Source of the DNA: Vanilla planifolia
Taxonomy: Eukaryota; Streptophyta; Magnoliopsida; Asparagales; Orchidaceae
Direction: 5' to 3'
DNA: 64,000 nucleotides
NCBI GenBank assembly: GCA_023846275.1
Contig: CM043870.1
Location: 8,937,527-9,001,526 of the forward strand
Shown here: positions 1-12,931 of the stretch, piece after piece
How the letters are laid out: each line of letters begins with the position of its first letter
Position numbering within the stretch: the first letter of the stretch is position 1
The notes under the pieces: model-generated
The model's database searches: none
The model's input: the letters and a program-made list of their open reading frames with translations, nothing else
What the model was told of the DNA's origin: nothing
Translations under genes and position numbers: made by a program

Positions 1-770
1 TAAAATGCAATGAAATATATATTAACTTTTAAAATAACATTTAGACTAGCATATCTACTTCATACGTCTAAATTTGCATATTTATTATAAGGTTAAACAA
101 TAAAAATAGAAATTAGATTCTTAGAAATATTATTCTCAACACTAAGCTCAATAGTAAGGATCATAGAATATTGATCATTGGATTAGATATCTACATAATG
201 TATATTTTATTATTTTAGGATATATATATTTAGATGACATTAGTCTTAGTGGATGTGATCACAAATTATAGGTACCATAACTACCCGATGGCATTAGTCT
301 CAATGAATGTCATTGTACATGTAGGTCTTTTAACGAAACTTATCTAGCATTATTTTATAGATTGGATGGATGATAGTTCAAAGATTGATATGATTAATAG
401 AACCAAAGAGGATAATAATTCAAAGCAAATTAGGCCTAGTAATTACATAAAATATTAAACTTAGGAAATAATAAAAAAGTAGCATTCACATTTCATCTAG
501 CTTACTTATAGTATATACATGACATTTTGCATAGTTTTGGACTTATTTACATGTTTTATCATCATCGCTTACAATATGACTTCTGATTTATTCTTCATGT
601 GTAACTATTTATATTAAAATTTATATTAAATTTTACAACTTATTAGATTTTTTTTATTGATATTTATAAATCTCATTAGTGTTTACATCAAAATTTATTC
701 ATCTACTATACCAAGGTTAGGAGATTTTGATAGCATAAAAGATGACCAAATTCTGAGGATTTAAGAGTAA
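1..770. mobile_element. LTR fragment of family F3, distal part
   Basis: No gene is seen here. The stretch around 240-340 matches, in inverted orientation, the internal repeats of the solo LTR at 10895-12926: both contain a TAGGTACCATA core followed by a related 'ggcattagtctcaatg' type segment. The complementary end of the same LTR type is found at 18458-18676. I infer that one F3 LTR was split when Tekay-like copy I inserted between them. The left end lies outside the window. It is heavily decayed and clearly older than the solo LTR. Confidence 0.5.
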
Positions 771-775
771 GCATT
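771..775. repeat. Target-site duplication GCATT, left copy
   Basis: GCATT directly precedes the TGTCATGCCCC start of the left LTR of Tekay-like copy I. The identical pentamer follows the CA end of the right LTR at 18453-18457. Five base pairs is the usual duplication length for Ty3/gypsy elements. Together the pair fixes both outer borders of the element. Confidence 0.8.
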
Positions 776-3535
776 TGTCATGCCCCTCAAGCATAAATTA
801 AAAACCCCAATAAATGTGACCATAATATCAATATATTAGGTAAAACTAAAGTTAGGTATTAAAAAATTGACACTAAAAAAACTAAACAAAAGTGACAAAA
901 AATAACATTCCAATGCTTGCATCAATACAGCTAAGAGGAATAACATCACACAAAATATAGCTACTATAATATATGAAAATATGAAATTAGGTATTGATAA
1001 AATATTTTGAAAAAAATGAAGTTTGATTATACTCATGTATAATATCTATCACTTCAACACCTACAAATACAACAAGCTCTTATTCTAAGGTCCTGAACAA
1101 TCATCTAAAGTTCCTAGACTCTATGAGTGTCAACATCCTCACTTGTAATATAAGTAGGGACTGAGCATGAAATGCTCAATAGAAAAACTACAAGCTATAT
1201 AAAAAAAAGATATAAAAAGGAAATAATATAATTGATAAAAAAAATAAGATAATTAATAGAACTATGCATGTCAATTTGTAATAAGAAAGCATATCAATAC
1301 ATCTATGTCTATATGCATTTAGCTCATATTTATCCATAATCATCATATTATGCTCATATGTCATATTTCTTTTCTTTTTATATTTAATTTTATTTAGTAT
1401 TTATTGTTTTTTTGTCTTTTTCTATTTTAGTTCTCTTTTGAGCTTGGCTTTCATTCTATGACCTCTGTCCCAACCACATCATATATCATCATCACTAAGT
1501 TTTTGCCTCTGACGTGCTAAGGTCATACCATAACACCATGGGGTGAAGTACCTTATCACACGGCCTCACCACTACTAACATCTAATTTTGATAAGGAACA
1601 AAGACTCTGACAAGCTAAGGCCCCAACTTTGAATGTCACACCAAGGGTGAACTAATCATTACTCAACCATTACACTTACCAACATCTTATGTTGATAAAG
1701 AACTAGACATCTAACATATCAAAGTTCCATCTTTGAGCACCCATGACATAATCAAATAGCTATCACCCTCAATAGCCAACATCCTATGCTGACAATGGTC
1801 GATGTCACTGACATGTTAGAGCCCTATCTTTGAATACCCATGACATCATCAAGGAACCATTATCCCCCTACCCCATAACCAACATCCTATGTTAATAGAG
1901 GAATAAAACAATGAACATGTCAAAGTCTAATCTCTGAGTATCTACAACACTAAAGAGTGAAGTATATCATCATCACTTAGCTGAAACCATAATCATACCA
2001 TGACATCATGTGGTCATATACATCACATTATTATTATATATCTCATTTATCAAGTCATTACAAGATATGGTCATAGTTTATACTTTCTTTCTTATGATCT
2101 ATCAAATCACTTGGCTTGTCACTACCTATTATCTTTTTTTCTTTTTTTTCCATTTTTTCTTTCTTTTTATTATATGTTCTAATTTATAACATTTATACAC
2201 ATATGTCATATCTCAATATATATATATATAAGGAAATTAAAGATAATAAACTATTATAATAAAATCAATACACATGTAATTCATGTTATGCCATGTAGAT
2301 GTGCAAATTCTAATGTATACCATAGCAATAGCCAAGGAAATTTAGAAACCCACTTAAATAACTGGTATTTAGTTTGCCTAACTGATGACCCTTAGAAGAC
2401 TCTATCATAACTTTTTCATTCCTTATTGGTTCTCATCTTTTTCTACAAAATTCACATTAACTCTTATTAGTAACAATTCAATTGATAATAAGAAAGTGCT
2501 TTTTTAAAGCTCTACGAAACATATCGTAAAAAACTACTCGCTTTTTCATTTGTAGCCTTTACACCATTTAGTACTATCGCCCATATCATATTATATGATC
2601 TATGCATTATTTGGATTGGACAAAGGTTCATTCGAGCCAAACTTGTTATAGAATGAATCATACAAATCCAATCTAGGCTTTCATTCTAGTACAATGCAAA
2701 AATAATAGACAGACAACCCCCTTTAAACATTTGATAATTAATCATAAAAGTTTAATACTAACCTCATACCTGTAGGATATCATTGGTATACTGATGTGCA
2801 CCATCACATATACCTGATTAATCCATCATCCAATATGATATATAAATAGATTAGGTACTATTATATGCCTCCATTGCACCATCGGACATCCTTGTCGTAC
2901 TACTATGATATGTAGTAAATTCTCAATCATATAAGGTTAGTCAAATAAACAACTTCTTTTAATCATTGCCTAAACTCATTGTGTCATCCGATCAGCATGT
3001 CATACTAGTACTAATGATAAACAAGTGATCAGATTGATGATTTTTGTTAATGGTATATGTACCAAACATATTACTCAATCTTTGTATGTAATATTATGAT
3101 CCCTAACAACATTTGATTAGGCTATTGACATATGATTCTCATTTAGAAATTTTGTAGCTCATTGTATTATTTAATTTGGAATAATACTAGTACTATCTAA
3201 GAAGAAAAACCATAAAAATGCAGGATAAATGCCACTTATTGACTCCCATTGTAGGTTCATACCAAGCAATTTGAACAATCATCTAGTATGACTAATACAA
3301 CTAGAACAACGATATCCTCTGACCCTCACAATAAGAACTCAAAATTTGTAAGATTCACTTCCTTAACCATCAAATCAATTAGTACATTCTTTGTGGATGA
3401 AAATTATGATGAGATCTTATCTTACAATGAAGTTTTAATAAGTTGAGTTATAAAACATGTTCTTTTCCTTAAGCTTCTCCTCTTTCCATTTAGATCTCAA
3501 CAATTTGGTGCAAGAAATAACAATTGAAAATTTGA
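776..3535 (-). repeat. 3' LTR of Tekay-like copy I, incomplete at its inner side
   Basis: It starts with TGTCATGCCCC, as the other LTRs of this family do with small variations (16186, 21757, 51971). It aligns by eye along its length with 16186-18020. Shared landmarks are the recurring 'ctaagg/gacctct...' blocks, pyrimidine-rich runs and a TTTATGTT-type segment. The inner side is not seen; sequence of the nested chromovirus-like element begins near 3536. The small open frames here are chance frames. Confidence 0.75.
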
Positions 3536-6500
3536 AGGGGGAACGATGTTGTGAAGGAAAATGATGAAGTAAAGAATGACAAAGTGAGAGGAACTATTAA
3601 GTGATGGCAACAAAAAGGTGATGTCGTAGAGTCATAGGTAAACTAGCATAATATCTCACTATTTGGGCCTTGCACCCGTCCTAGTATTTAGCCTTGATAA
3701 ATCAACATGTTAGAGTTCTTATGCAATCAACCCATACCTCAATAAGATGTAAAGGAACAATGGAAATTTTTGTCATTAAAATATCATTATCCCAAAGGAT
3801 GGGCTTCTCCTTTTTATAGAGATCTTAAGAACAAAAGCAAAATAAAAATAATAATAAAATTATAAAATTTGTAGTAAAAAATTATTGTTAAACAATTTTC
3901 TAAAATGCTACATTTTTATTTCTCAAAATTGTTTTCTAAAAGTTGTGGTTAAAGCTACTACTATATAGCTTTAAAAAAATCTTTCATTTTGTCAAACAGT
4001 TCTCTAATGAAAGTAATTGCCAAAGAACTTTCTAAAAATATGCTTTTTTAGTTCATTATCAACTAGGTCCATGCAAGTCATCACAAGTCATAACTAGGCA
4101 AATGTGTAGAAAATCTAGCCAATGGGTCAGCATATCATCGATGGTGTCACAAGTTGTACTTGGGTCAACATGTAATGGATCGAGTCAGTGGGTCACCATG
4201 GTTATGGAAATGTTGTAAGTCTGATCCAGGTTGTTGACTTGTAGTTTAGGTTGGTAGATCAACATGTCAGGGATGCTGGGTGCATTTGTATGTCATAAGA
4301 ACCTACAATCTAAATGGATTTGGAAGACCTATTTGCTAATTCGTTTTAATTGAACATGGTTTAGGTCAACCAACAGGTCAGATTTGGCTAGTGGTAAGTG
4401 ATGGAGCTGACAACTAATGACAATACTAGTGGGAGTAAGGCCAATGATTTTTTGGGTCCTTTTTGTGTTTATGACACAAATTTTGAGCTCAAAGTATAAT
4501 TTTAGTCTCCATCTTAACCCTATACATAAATAATAGATACTTTGATTGTTCAAAAATATCAATACATGTTTGATGGGCTCCTGAGCATGAGAATCAGACT
4601 AGAGTCCTCACCAATTACCCCAAAAGTAGGAAAAGCTCATCTCTGATGAGTCAACTTCTCGACATCAACTCTCATAAGTCTTTAATTCATTGGGTTTAGT
4701 CACTCTAACTCTTCTCTTGTATCCAGGTATCCTCAATGTTTGGTTGGCTTTTCTAATGAACAAGACACCTTCGATAATTCTAGTTTTTAGTTAGCATAGT
4801 ATGGTCACTATTATTCTTTCAATCTACACTCTTCTTACTCTGATAAGCTAATGGGTACTTAGGTAAGGGTTCTCTCACAAGGGTATTGGATGTCAACTCA
4901 AATGACTTGTTAGGAATCATGATCGACTCCTTGTAAGCTACCAAATCTTAGATGTTAAAAGTATTAGTAATGCTGTAGTCATCTAGTAGCGTTATAATGT
5001 ATGCATTTGGCCAATCGTTTTTAAGATTAGGATTGGATAGATGCCTCTTGTATGTAACTTCTACAAACTTTTGATAGAAACCTTTAAGACCTGATTTAGA
5101 TCATTACGTAATCTCTTTTTGAGAATTCTTCATGCATGCAGTTTGCATTAACCAATTTCTTGTACTACTAATTATTGAGGTTTATTTTTTATTTATTATG
5201 CTCATGGACCTCCCACATATGTTGTGAAAACTCTTGTGTAGACATGGACATGTGTGCTTACATAGGTAATGAAATTAAGTTGACTATGTAATGAGTTTAA
5301 TATCCATATAAGCTTCAAAGGGGCTCATTCTAATGAACTTATTGATTGAATTATTATAGACATTCTTTACACATGGTAAATTTATATCTTAATTCTTTAC
5401 ATTTTTCTCCTATGAAACTCCATAATAGATTTCTTAATCAAAGGTTTACTACTTCAGTTTGACCATTAGTTTAAGGGTAGTAAGCATATGAGAATTTTAT
5501 CTTTGTTCCCATAAAGTGCCAAAGGAGTTTCCAAAAGTATAAAATGAAATGAATGCCTCTATCTATGACTATGGCATTAGGCAACCCATGAAGCTTTATA
5601 ACTTTATTAAGGTATAGTTGAGCAACAGCTAAGCCATCAAAAGTTTTGAAGCATGAGATAAACCTAGTAATTTTCATAAATCGATCTACCAAAATGAATA
5701 GTAAGTCATGTCTTCAAAGGGTTTTCAATAATCCAAGGAAAAAATGCACACTAAGGTGTTTCCATGGTTATGATAATACCAAAAAAAAGGTTTGGAAGCA
5801 ATGTTTAATAACTACACAAGTCTTACACCCAATAACAATTCAAGTAGCATGTTGTTTTAATCCTATCCAATAAAGTCTATCTTTAATAACCATGATATTT
5901 CGTCTCATCCAAAATGGCCTACTAGTTCTCTCACATGAATCTTCTAAACAAAAATCTTAAAGTGATATTTGTCATTTGCATAGTTGCTTATCACAAAAAA
6001 GATAACATTCTTTTGTCATATAATCATAGATAGCCTTGGTCAAATTGACAACTAACTATTTATAGATGGGTTCAAGGCTAATTCAATCAGGGTATAGGCC
6101 TAGTAGAGTTTCAAAGCAAATGATGAATATAGATAATATGGTGAGTAGGTTCATTAACCTACAAAGAGCATTAGTGACCTTGTTTTCTACAATTGGCTTA
6201 TGTTTGTGTATGATGGTGTAGCTTTGAAGAAATTCTACCTACTTAAGAAGTTGTGGCTTTAACTTCTTTGGTGAATTGTGATATCTTAAAGTTTTTTTGT
6301 GGTCAAAATAAAGTACAAATTCTTGGGGTGAGATGTAAAGCCTCCAATGTCTTAAGTTTATGTTATCATAGAAAGAGAATTTTTAGCAGGACTCATTCAG
6401 TTTTTTGTTAAAGTATGCAATCAATCATCCTTCCTAGATAAGGACTCGTCCTATTCCTATGCTTGAGGCATTGTGGGAGACTTCAAAAATGATAAAAAAA

Positions 6501-9500
6501 TCTAGAAGTTGGAGTATAAGTGCTTGGGCCATACTTTCCTTTATCTTCTCAAAAGCTTTCTCAGTTTTAGGGTTCATTATGTCATAAAAACTCTTGACAT
6601 CATGAATAGATTGAGGTATTGGCTAATCACCTACAACCTTAATCTTATCAATCCATATGCTATCATTCAAAACTATGAAGCTTCAAAAGTTCATGCAATC
6701 AATAACAAAGGCACATTTCTTAAGGTTGGTATAAAGGTCATTATCCTAAAGCATAGAAAAACTCTTTCTAATGTGTTCTAAGTGGTGTTCAAGGGTAGAA
6801 TTTAGGATTAAGTTGTTATTAAAGTAAATTAACATAATTTTTATATTTGGATCAATATTCTCATAAATCATGTTCAGTATGTTATATGGATCAAAAGACA
6901 TGACTAACCATTTGTATAACCTATTCTTTATTTTAAAATTTTTTTTCCACTCATCTCTATATTGGATCCTTATTTAGCGGTATTTAATTTTTAAATCAAT
7001 TTTTAAGAAAATAATGGCTCCCCTTATTTGGTTCAATAGGATATCCAAGCATGGGATAAGAAACAAATAATTTAAAATAATTTTTTTGATGCCTCTTCTA
7101 TCAATACACATTCTCCATGAATCATATTTCTTATGGGCTAGAAGGACAATAATGGCATAAGAGCTAAGGTTTCTCATATGAAGCCTTTTTTTATTAACTC
7201 TTGCACCTGTTAGAAGAGTTCTTGGTGTTTGGAGGGATTCAACCTATAGTGTGGCAAGTACGACATCTATAACACATTGGATGTCATAAAGAGGTGGCAA
7301 GCCTTGGTTATTCTTTAGTAAAAACATTAGGAAAATTAGAAATAATAGATTTTATTGATGAAGGTATTACTATATCAGACACTTCACTTGGAAACTCCCT
7401 TATTATAATGGTCCAAATAATAGTTCTATTAGTAAATACCCAATCTACTTCATTAAAGGACATAAACTAAATTTTCTTATCTTGGGCGATGGTTGGCTTC
7501 TTTTTAATGAGTTGGGCATGGTCCATAGGTTGTTCAGGAGTGTAGCTTAAGTTTCTTTCCTTGATGTGTGAATATGTAGGTGTTTACTTTGTTGATGAGA
7601 AGGACATCATGGCATACAACTAAGGTCACTCTAAGATCATACTTCTTACCTGCATAAGAATAATATCACATAAAATATCTTTAGAATATTCACCAAGTTA
7701 AATTATTATAATACATATTTTCTTAATAAAAATGGATGATTTGTTAATCTAAGAAATAGTATGTGGATTTTGTTGGTGTGTGGGGGAAGTTTGAGGCATG
7801 TTACACTATTGGTAGAACTGGAAATAATACAAGTATCATTATTTATGCTGACCTTACAAACCTTTCCTTTAAGTTTAATGAACATATGAAAATGGTGATG
7901 CATCTCCAATCTTCTCTAATCTTCATTAGTCTTTGGCTAAGCAAAGGTACATCTCACAACTATAATGGATTTAGTATCCTCAGTGGTGTTATCTCCTTCC
8001 TCAGAGTATTCTTTTACTAGGTTAGAATAGGAAGCATTCAATCTCTCTTTTTTTATATCAAATTTCTCACTTTTCTCTTTCTTAATATAACATATTTGTC
8101 ATGTGGGGTATTGAGCAGCCATATGACCTTGCTTATTACATTAAAAAATAAGATATTTTAGGTGTTTGGTTAATAGATTTATTAGGTTTTGTAGTGAGTT
8201 TAAGGATAAGGCTTAGAGAGGGGAGCGTTAGTGAGAGACTAGTGAATGGTACAAGGTTGGTGGGTTAGAAGATTAATTTTAGCTTTAATTAAAATCTTTT
8301 AGCTAGATAAAACTTTTAGATGTGCTTAAACTTACTAACAATTCTATAAGCTTCTTCTAAAGTGTTAATATTATTCATGAAAAGCTTCATCTACACATCT
8401 TGTCTAAGATATACTCAAAATCAAGAGAGGTGACCAAAGGGTCTTCATTGACATTAAATGCAAATGGTACTCATTAAAATGAGTAATATACTCATTATTT
8501 AACTTTTCTCCTTAGGTTAAGTGATGTCATTGGCTAAGTAATTGATTATTTTATAAGAAGGGTATGTATTTGTCTCTCTCTTAAATTTATTCTAGATTCT
8601 TATAGATGGTAATCCTCTTTATTAATGATAAAAGTCTATGATTTATATAAATAGCTAAACTTGTTTAGCCTACTTCACTTAGGTAAATAATACATTTCAT
8701 TCTTCACTAAGTCTAAACCATTCTAGGTAGCCCTTAGGGTTTAAGGTTCCTTCAAAGATAGAGGCACATTTTATGGATTTAATGAAATTATCATTATCAT
8801 TTTCATGGTGTCATTCCTAGGAAAGTTTCAATAATCTTAATAGGTATTTGATTAGATGAGTTGATAGTTTTAGGTTCAAAAAAGTTAGGTTCATTAAGAG
8901 CTTATTCTAGCTAGGTGATCTTAGCTCTATATTCTTTAGACTTGGTTTTCATAATTTCTAATCAATTTAAGAGACCTTGGAGGGTAATTTCTACTTGGTT
9001 GATGTGTGAGTGCCAAATATAAGTTCTATTATATCTCATGGACATATATTGTGTCTTTAGAAAAAAAAAAGAAAGAAACCAACCTTTTGTTTTGTCATTT
9101 TATGTTTTTTCTCTTTTTTTTTTAATTTGGTGCTAACAAAAGAAAATTGTAAAGAATGATTAGTTCAGATTTTCCTTTCCATCAGTATTACAATCACTAG
9201 CATAACCAAGCTATGATATAAATTTTGATGTTGGTCATTACACACATTATTAGTAGTTTAAAGATTGACCTACACACATTAGGAAGAAAGAAAGAAAAAC
9301 ATAAGAAATCTAAATAGGTAACACATAAGAGTTGCCCATCCAAAGTAATCTTAACTAAAAAGGTAACTAAGAACCACACAAAAATCACTCTGTATGCTAG
9401 GCTCACAACCTCTTCAACAACACAGACAAGACACTAAAAAGGGGCTTAATAAATCGATATCATGAAAAACAAATAACATAATAGTGATCCAAAATGCTTA

Positions 9501-10677
9501 CAAAAATCAAATCAAAAAGAGTAGAGAAAGGTAATGATAGATGAAAGTTGCAATCTAAGAAAACATTAAGAGACAAAGAGAAGAATAATGTTGTGAAGAG
9601 AAGTGATGAATTAAACTATTACAAAAGTGAGAGGAATTATTATGTGGTGACAATAGAAGATGATGTTATAGAATCATAGATAAACTAGCACATCATCTCA
9701 TCACCTAGGCATTTTACCCTCTTCTTAGTACCAAACCCTAGCAAATCAAAATTTTCATAATTCTTATTGTGATTAACCTTAGACATCAACAAGGTGCAAA
9801 GGAATAGTGAAACTTTTTCTCATTCAATGATCATCATTTTAGAGAATAGGGCTCTCCATTTTATACAAAGTTTAAACATAAAAGACAAATTAAAATAAAA
9901 ATTTACAAAATTCGTGATCAAAAGCTATTTAGTAGCCTTTTGAAAAGCTACTTTAAAAATCTATTTTCTAAAAATCTATTACTAAATAATTTTCAAAATA
10001 GTTATCTTGTTGGTCTAAAAGTTAAGAATCTAAAGCTATTACCAAATAGCTTTTTGAAAAGATATACTTTTAGTTGAATGTGGTCAGTTTCACATGAATC
10101 GTAGTCTAGTCAACATGTTAAGGATCAAGTCAATGGGTTGACGAGACATCAGAGGTGTTGTGGGTCATACTCAACTCATCATTTTGTGGATTGAGTCAGC
10201 TAGTTAGTGGTGCATCAACCATGTCGTAGGTCTAATCCAAGTCAATATGTAGCATATTAGGTTTACAAGTCAGTAAGGCAACAATGGTGCTATGGGTTTG
10301 ATCTAATGGATTAGTTTAGCATGTCAACACATTGTTAGCAAGCCTTGGTGCATTCATGGGTATCATGAACCTATGATCTGAATGAATTTACATGACTTGT
10401 TCATTGATTTGTTTTTACTAAACATAGTATGGGTTGGCCAACAATTAAGGTGGTGCTAATAGTGAGTGGCAAAAACTCGCACATGAGGTGGCTGACTAGA
10501 ATAGGACCAATGGGTTTGGGTCTTTTTTATATTTTTGGTGTACTTTTAAGCTTGAAATATAATTTTAGGCTTCATCTTGCCCCTGCACATGAAGAATAGA
10601 TACTTTGATTATCCAAAAGTCACAATGCATATTTGGCTAGCTTTTAATGTTGAGAATCCAAACTAGTGTCCTTACCA
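3536..10677 (-). mobile_element. Ty3/gypsy retrotransposon, chromovirus-like, copy 1 (nested fossil)
   Basis: Fossil element read on the minus strand: 5' LTR 9226-10677, primer-binding site 9210-9221, gag region about 9000-8000, protease about 7900-7400, reverse transcriptase about 7180-6800, RNase H about 6700-6000, integrase about 5870-5400, and a partial 3' LTR about 3536-4613. The clearest coding relics are at 6974-7177, with the RT pattern SWRMCIDRRGI...IFLKIDLK, and at 5471-5692, with the integrase pattern MVDRFMKITRFI...HGLPNAIVIDR. LTRs begin TGGTGAGGAC or TGGTAAGGAC and end GACATCA-like in element sense. It sits inside Tekay-like copy I, so it is the younger of the two. Its sister is at 26232-32650. 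Many breaks; no intact frame. Confidence 0.85.
9226..10677 (-). repeat. 5' LTR of chromovirus-like copy 1
   Basis: About 1.45 kb, similar by eye to 26232-27836, 3536-4613 and 32064-32650. The inner edge is set by an adjacent degenerate complement of the initiator-tRNA-Met primer site at 9210-9221 (family pattern GCTCTGATACCA). The outer edge is set by the end of similarity at CCTTACCA, after which Tekay-like internal sequence resumes. Confidence 0.75.
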
Positions 10678-10894
10678 GCTACTCTTAATAAGACATGATG
10701 AGTTAAATTTCAATTTCTTCTAGGTCATCTGAATAACATGAAATGAAACAGGTATATATCTTCTTAATGATGATATGTGGAAAATATTATGCACACCCAA
10801 AATTTGAGGAGCAAGGCTACTCAGTAAGCAACATATCTAATTCTTTCTAATATTTTGAAATACCTAATATATTTTGATTCTAGTTTACATGTTT

Positions 10895-12926
10895 TGTTAA
10901 GCCCCCACCTCAACAAGTATCACGAGATAACAAAATTTACATCAGAGATTTTTAGCTGTTACAGCATCAAGTGAGGACAATGAACAAAATCCAAGGTGGG
11001 GACTCGACAATGAGACAAACCCCAACTCCTATTCGAACCAATTTCAAAAACAAACCATGGAACTGAACTAAAATATTAAAACATATTTACTCACACCAAA
11101 ACCTCTCCTCTCTCACACATCTAGTGAAAAGGGCTCTCATGTATCAACAAATTTTCCAACTCTCGGTGTAGTGGATACATGGGATGCATGATCTGTGATG
11201 TAAGAATTAATGAGATTTTATAGATCTTAATAGATAAATCCACAATAATTAACCAAGTAAATAAAAGACATACCATGAACAGTGAAGATGAATCAGATGC
11301 ATAAAACTAAAATCATACAAGATGTCATATATAAAGCCAGATGAAAAACCAAAAGAAATGCTAGTTCCATATTATTTCTGATTATAGGTGTGTTATTATC
11401 GGGCATGATCCCTTTGACACATTATCCTCTGGATCCATCATCATCAAGAAATAACCTCTAGCCTGCTTCCAACCAAGCATATAACATTAGGCAGATATCT
11501 GATCCGAAGATCGATACCTTGCGACACACGTTGAGCCTAGTGCCACCAGGCAGGTATGGTACCTACACCCTGTGACACACGTTGAGCCTGGTGTAAATCA
11601 TCATAGGATCATAGCACAGAACACTAGACAGATATCTAGTCCAAAGATCGATACTCTATGACACACATTGAGCCTAGTGTAAATCATCATGGGTCATAGC
11701 ACATAATACTATGCAGATATCTGATCTGAAGATCATACCCTGCAACACATGTGGAGCCTAGTGGTGAAGTTAATGTTCTCTGAGAATCCCATTTTTACTA
11801 CTATTTTCCAACCATAAATCCAGATAATTGTGTCATATCAAAAGACCTTTTGTTTCATATTGTTTCTTCCCTTTTCTTATATTAACATACCATATTGCTT
11901 CTTTCTTTTTAGTTGTTATGAAATAAACCAACAACATATACAATAACCAAAGCACCATGTGATAGTAAGAAAACCATATACAAAAAAATACATATTTAGT
12001 GTGCTACATCGCAGAGTTAGGAATTTATCTACTTGATTTTGATGTACAAATCATCTTGCCCACTTCTAATTCTTCTTGATATACAAGGCCATAAATGTGA
12101 AAATAGTCAAAGATTAAAATGTGCAAAAGTACTTTCTGAAAAGCTTCCCTAAACAAATCCCAAAATTCCTTAATTTTTAGCTGTTTCTCGCGAATTTGGC
12201 TTCCGTCGGCGCTTGACCGGCCGGTTCACGTGCTGAACCGATTGAGTCTGGCCTGGCTTCTACCCTCTTTATCTCCGCCGCTCACCCAAAACCTTACACA
12301 ACCCCAGCGATGCAAAATCGCGTTCTCTTACCTTATGGAGTCCTTGTTGACCGTCACTGTCGCATGCTAGAACTCCTCTAAGAGCACAGCGACAACTGTC
12401 GCACACTCCCAGAACCTTACAGAATCCTCGCCGCAGTCGCGTTTTCATAAAACCTCGCACTCCAGCAACTTCCCCGTAGTCGCATTTTCTACAGAAGTGC
12501 TTTTCAAACGCACCCGGGTTAGCTTTTATACTAATGACTGAAATTTCTCAAACCCTCATGAACTGGCTGCCAAAAGGCTCGAGAGGTGGCTATTTTGCAT
12601 AACACCCACTCCAAATTCGTTATTTGTGCATATATCCCCCGCCCGGCGAGATAGAACTGCGTCAAAATTCCTAAATTGTACATATACCCAGCACAGCCAA
12701 CATCTTTTAAAATTGCAAATATACCTTCCACCAAAAAGAATTTGAGCTATGCCAGCATTTACAAAATCACAAATCTATCCTCATTGTTACGAATTTATCC
12801 TAGATCTTTAAAAATTCTTAATTTATTCCTTAGAGCTCCGAAAATTACAAACTAAACACCATTGGACTCGTCTCAAAAAGCTCTTTGTCTTGGAGGATAA
12901 AATAAGAAAAAACTAAGACTGTTACA
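10895..12926. mobile_element. Solo LTR, family F3, with perfect TGTTT target duplications
   Basis: A 2032-bp unit that begins TGTTAAGCCCCC and ends ACTGTTACA. It is flanked by TGTTT at 10890-10894 and again at 12927-12931. Tekay-like internal sequence stops at the left edge and resumes at the right edge, where 12932 onward aligns with about 54625 onward. No internal coding region is present, so this is a solo LTR left by LTR-LTR recombination. It holds a short tandem repeat (11492-11765) and a CG-rich block (about 12185-12520) that stand out from the surrounding DNA. The lineage is not recognised. It is the youngest-looking insertion in this half of the window. Confidence 0.88.
11492..11765. 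repeat. Short tandem repeat inside the solo LTR
   Basis: Three units start with CAGATATCT at 11492, 11629 and 11714. Each continues with a 'gatc.gaagatc.ata' segment and a 'gacacac.ttgagcctagtg' segment. The last segment is repeated once more within the first unit, which explains the unequal spacing (137 and 85 bp). A related segment lies inverted at about 240-340, so the repeat belongs to the LTR family rather than arising here. Confidence 0.75.
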
Positions 12927-12931
12927 TGTTT

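Noticed and set aside
12269-12460. Arginine-rich minus-strand frame
   Set aside because: It lies in the CG-rich block of the solo LTR and has no protein-family resemblance.
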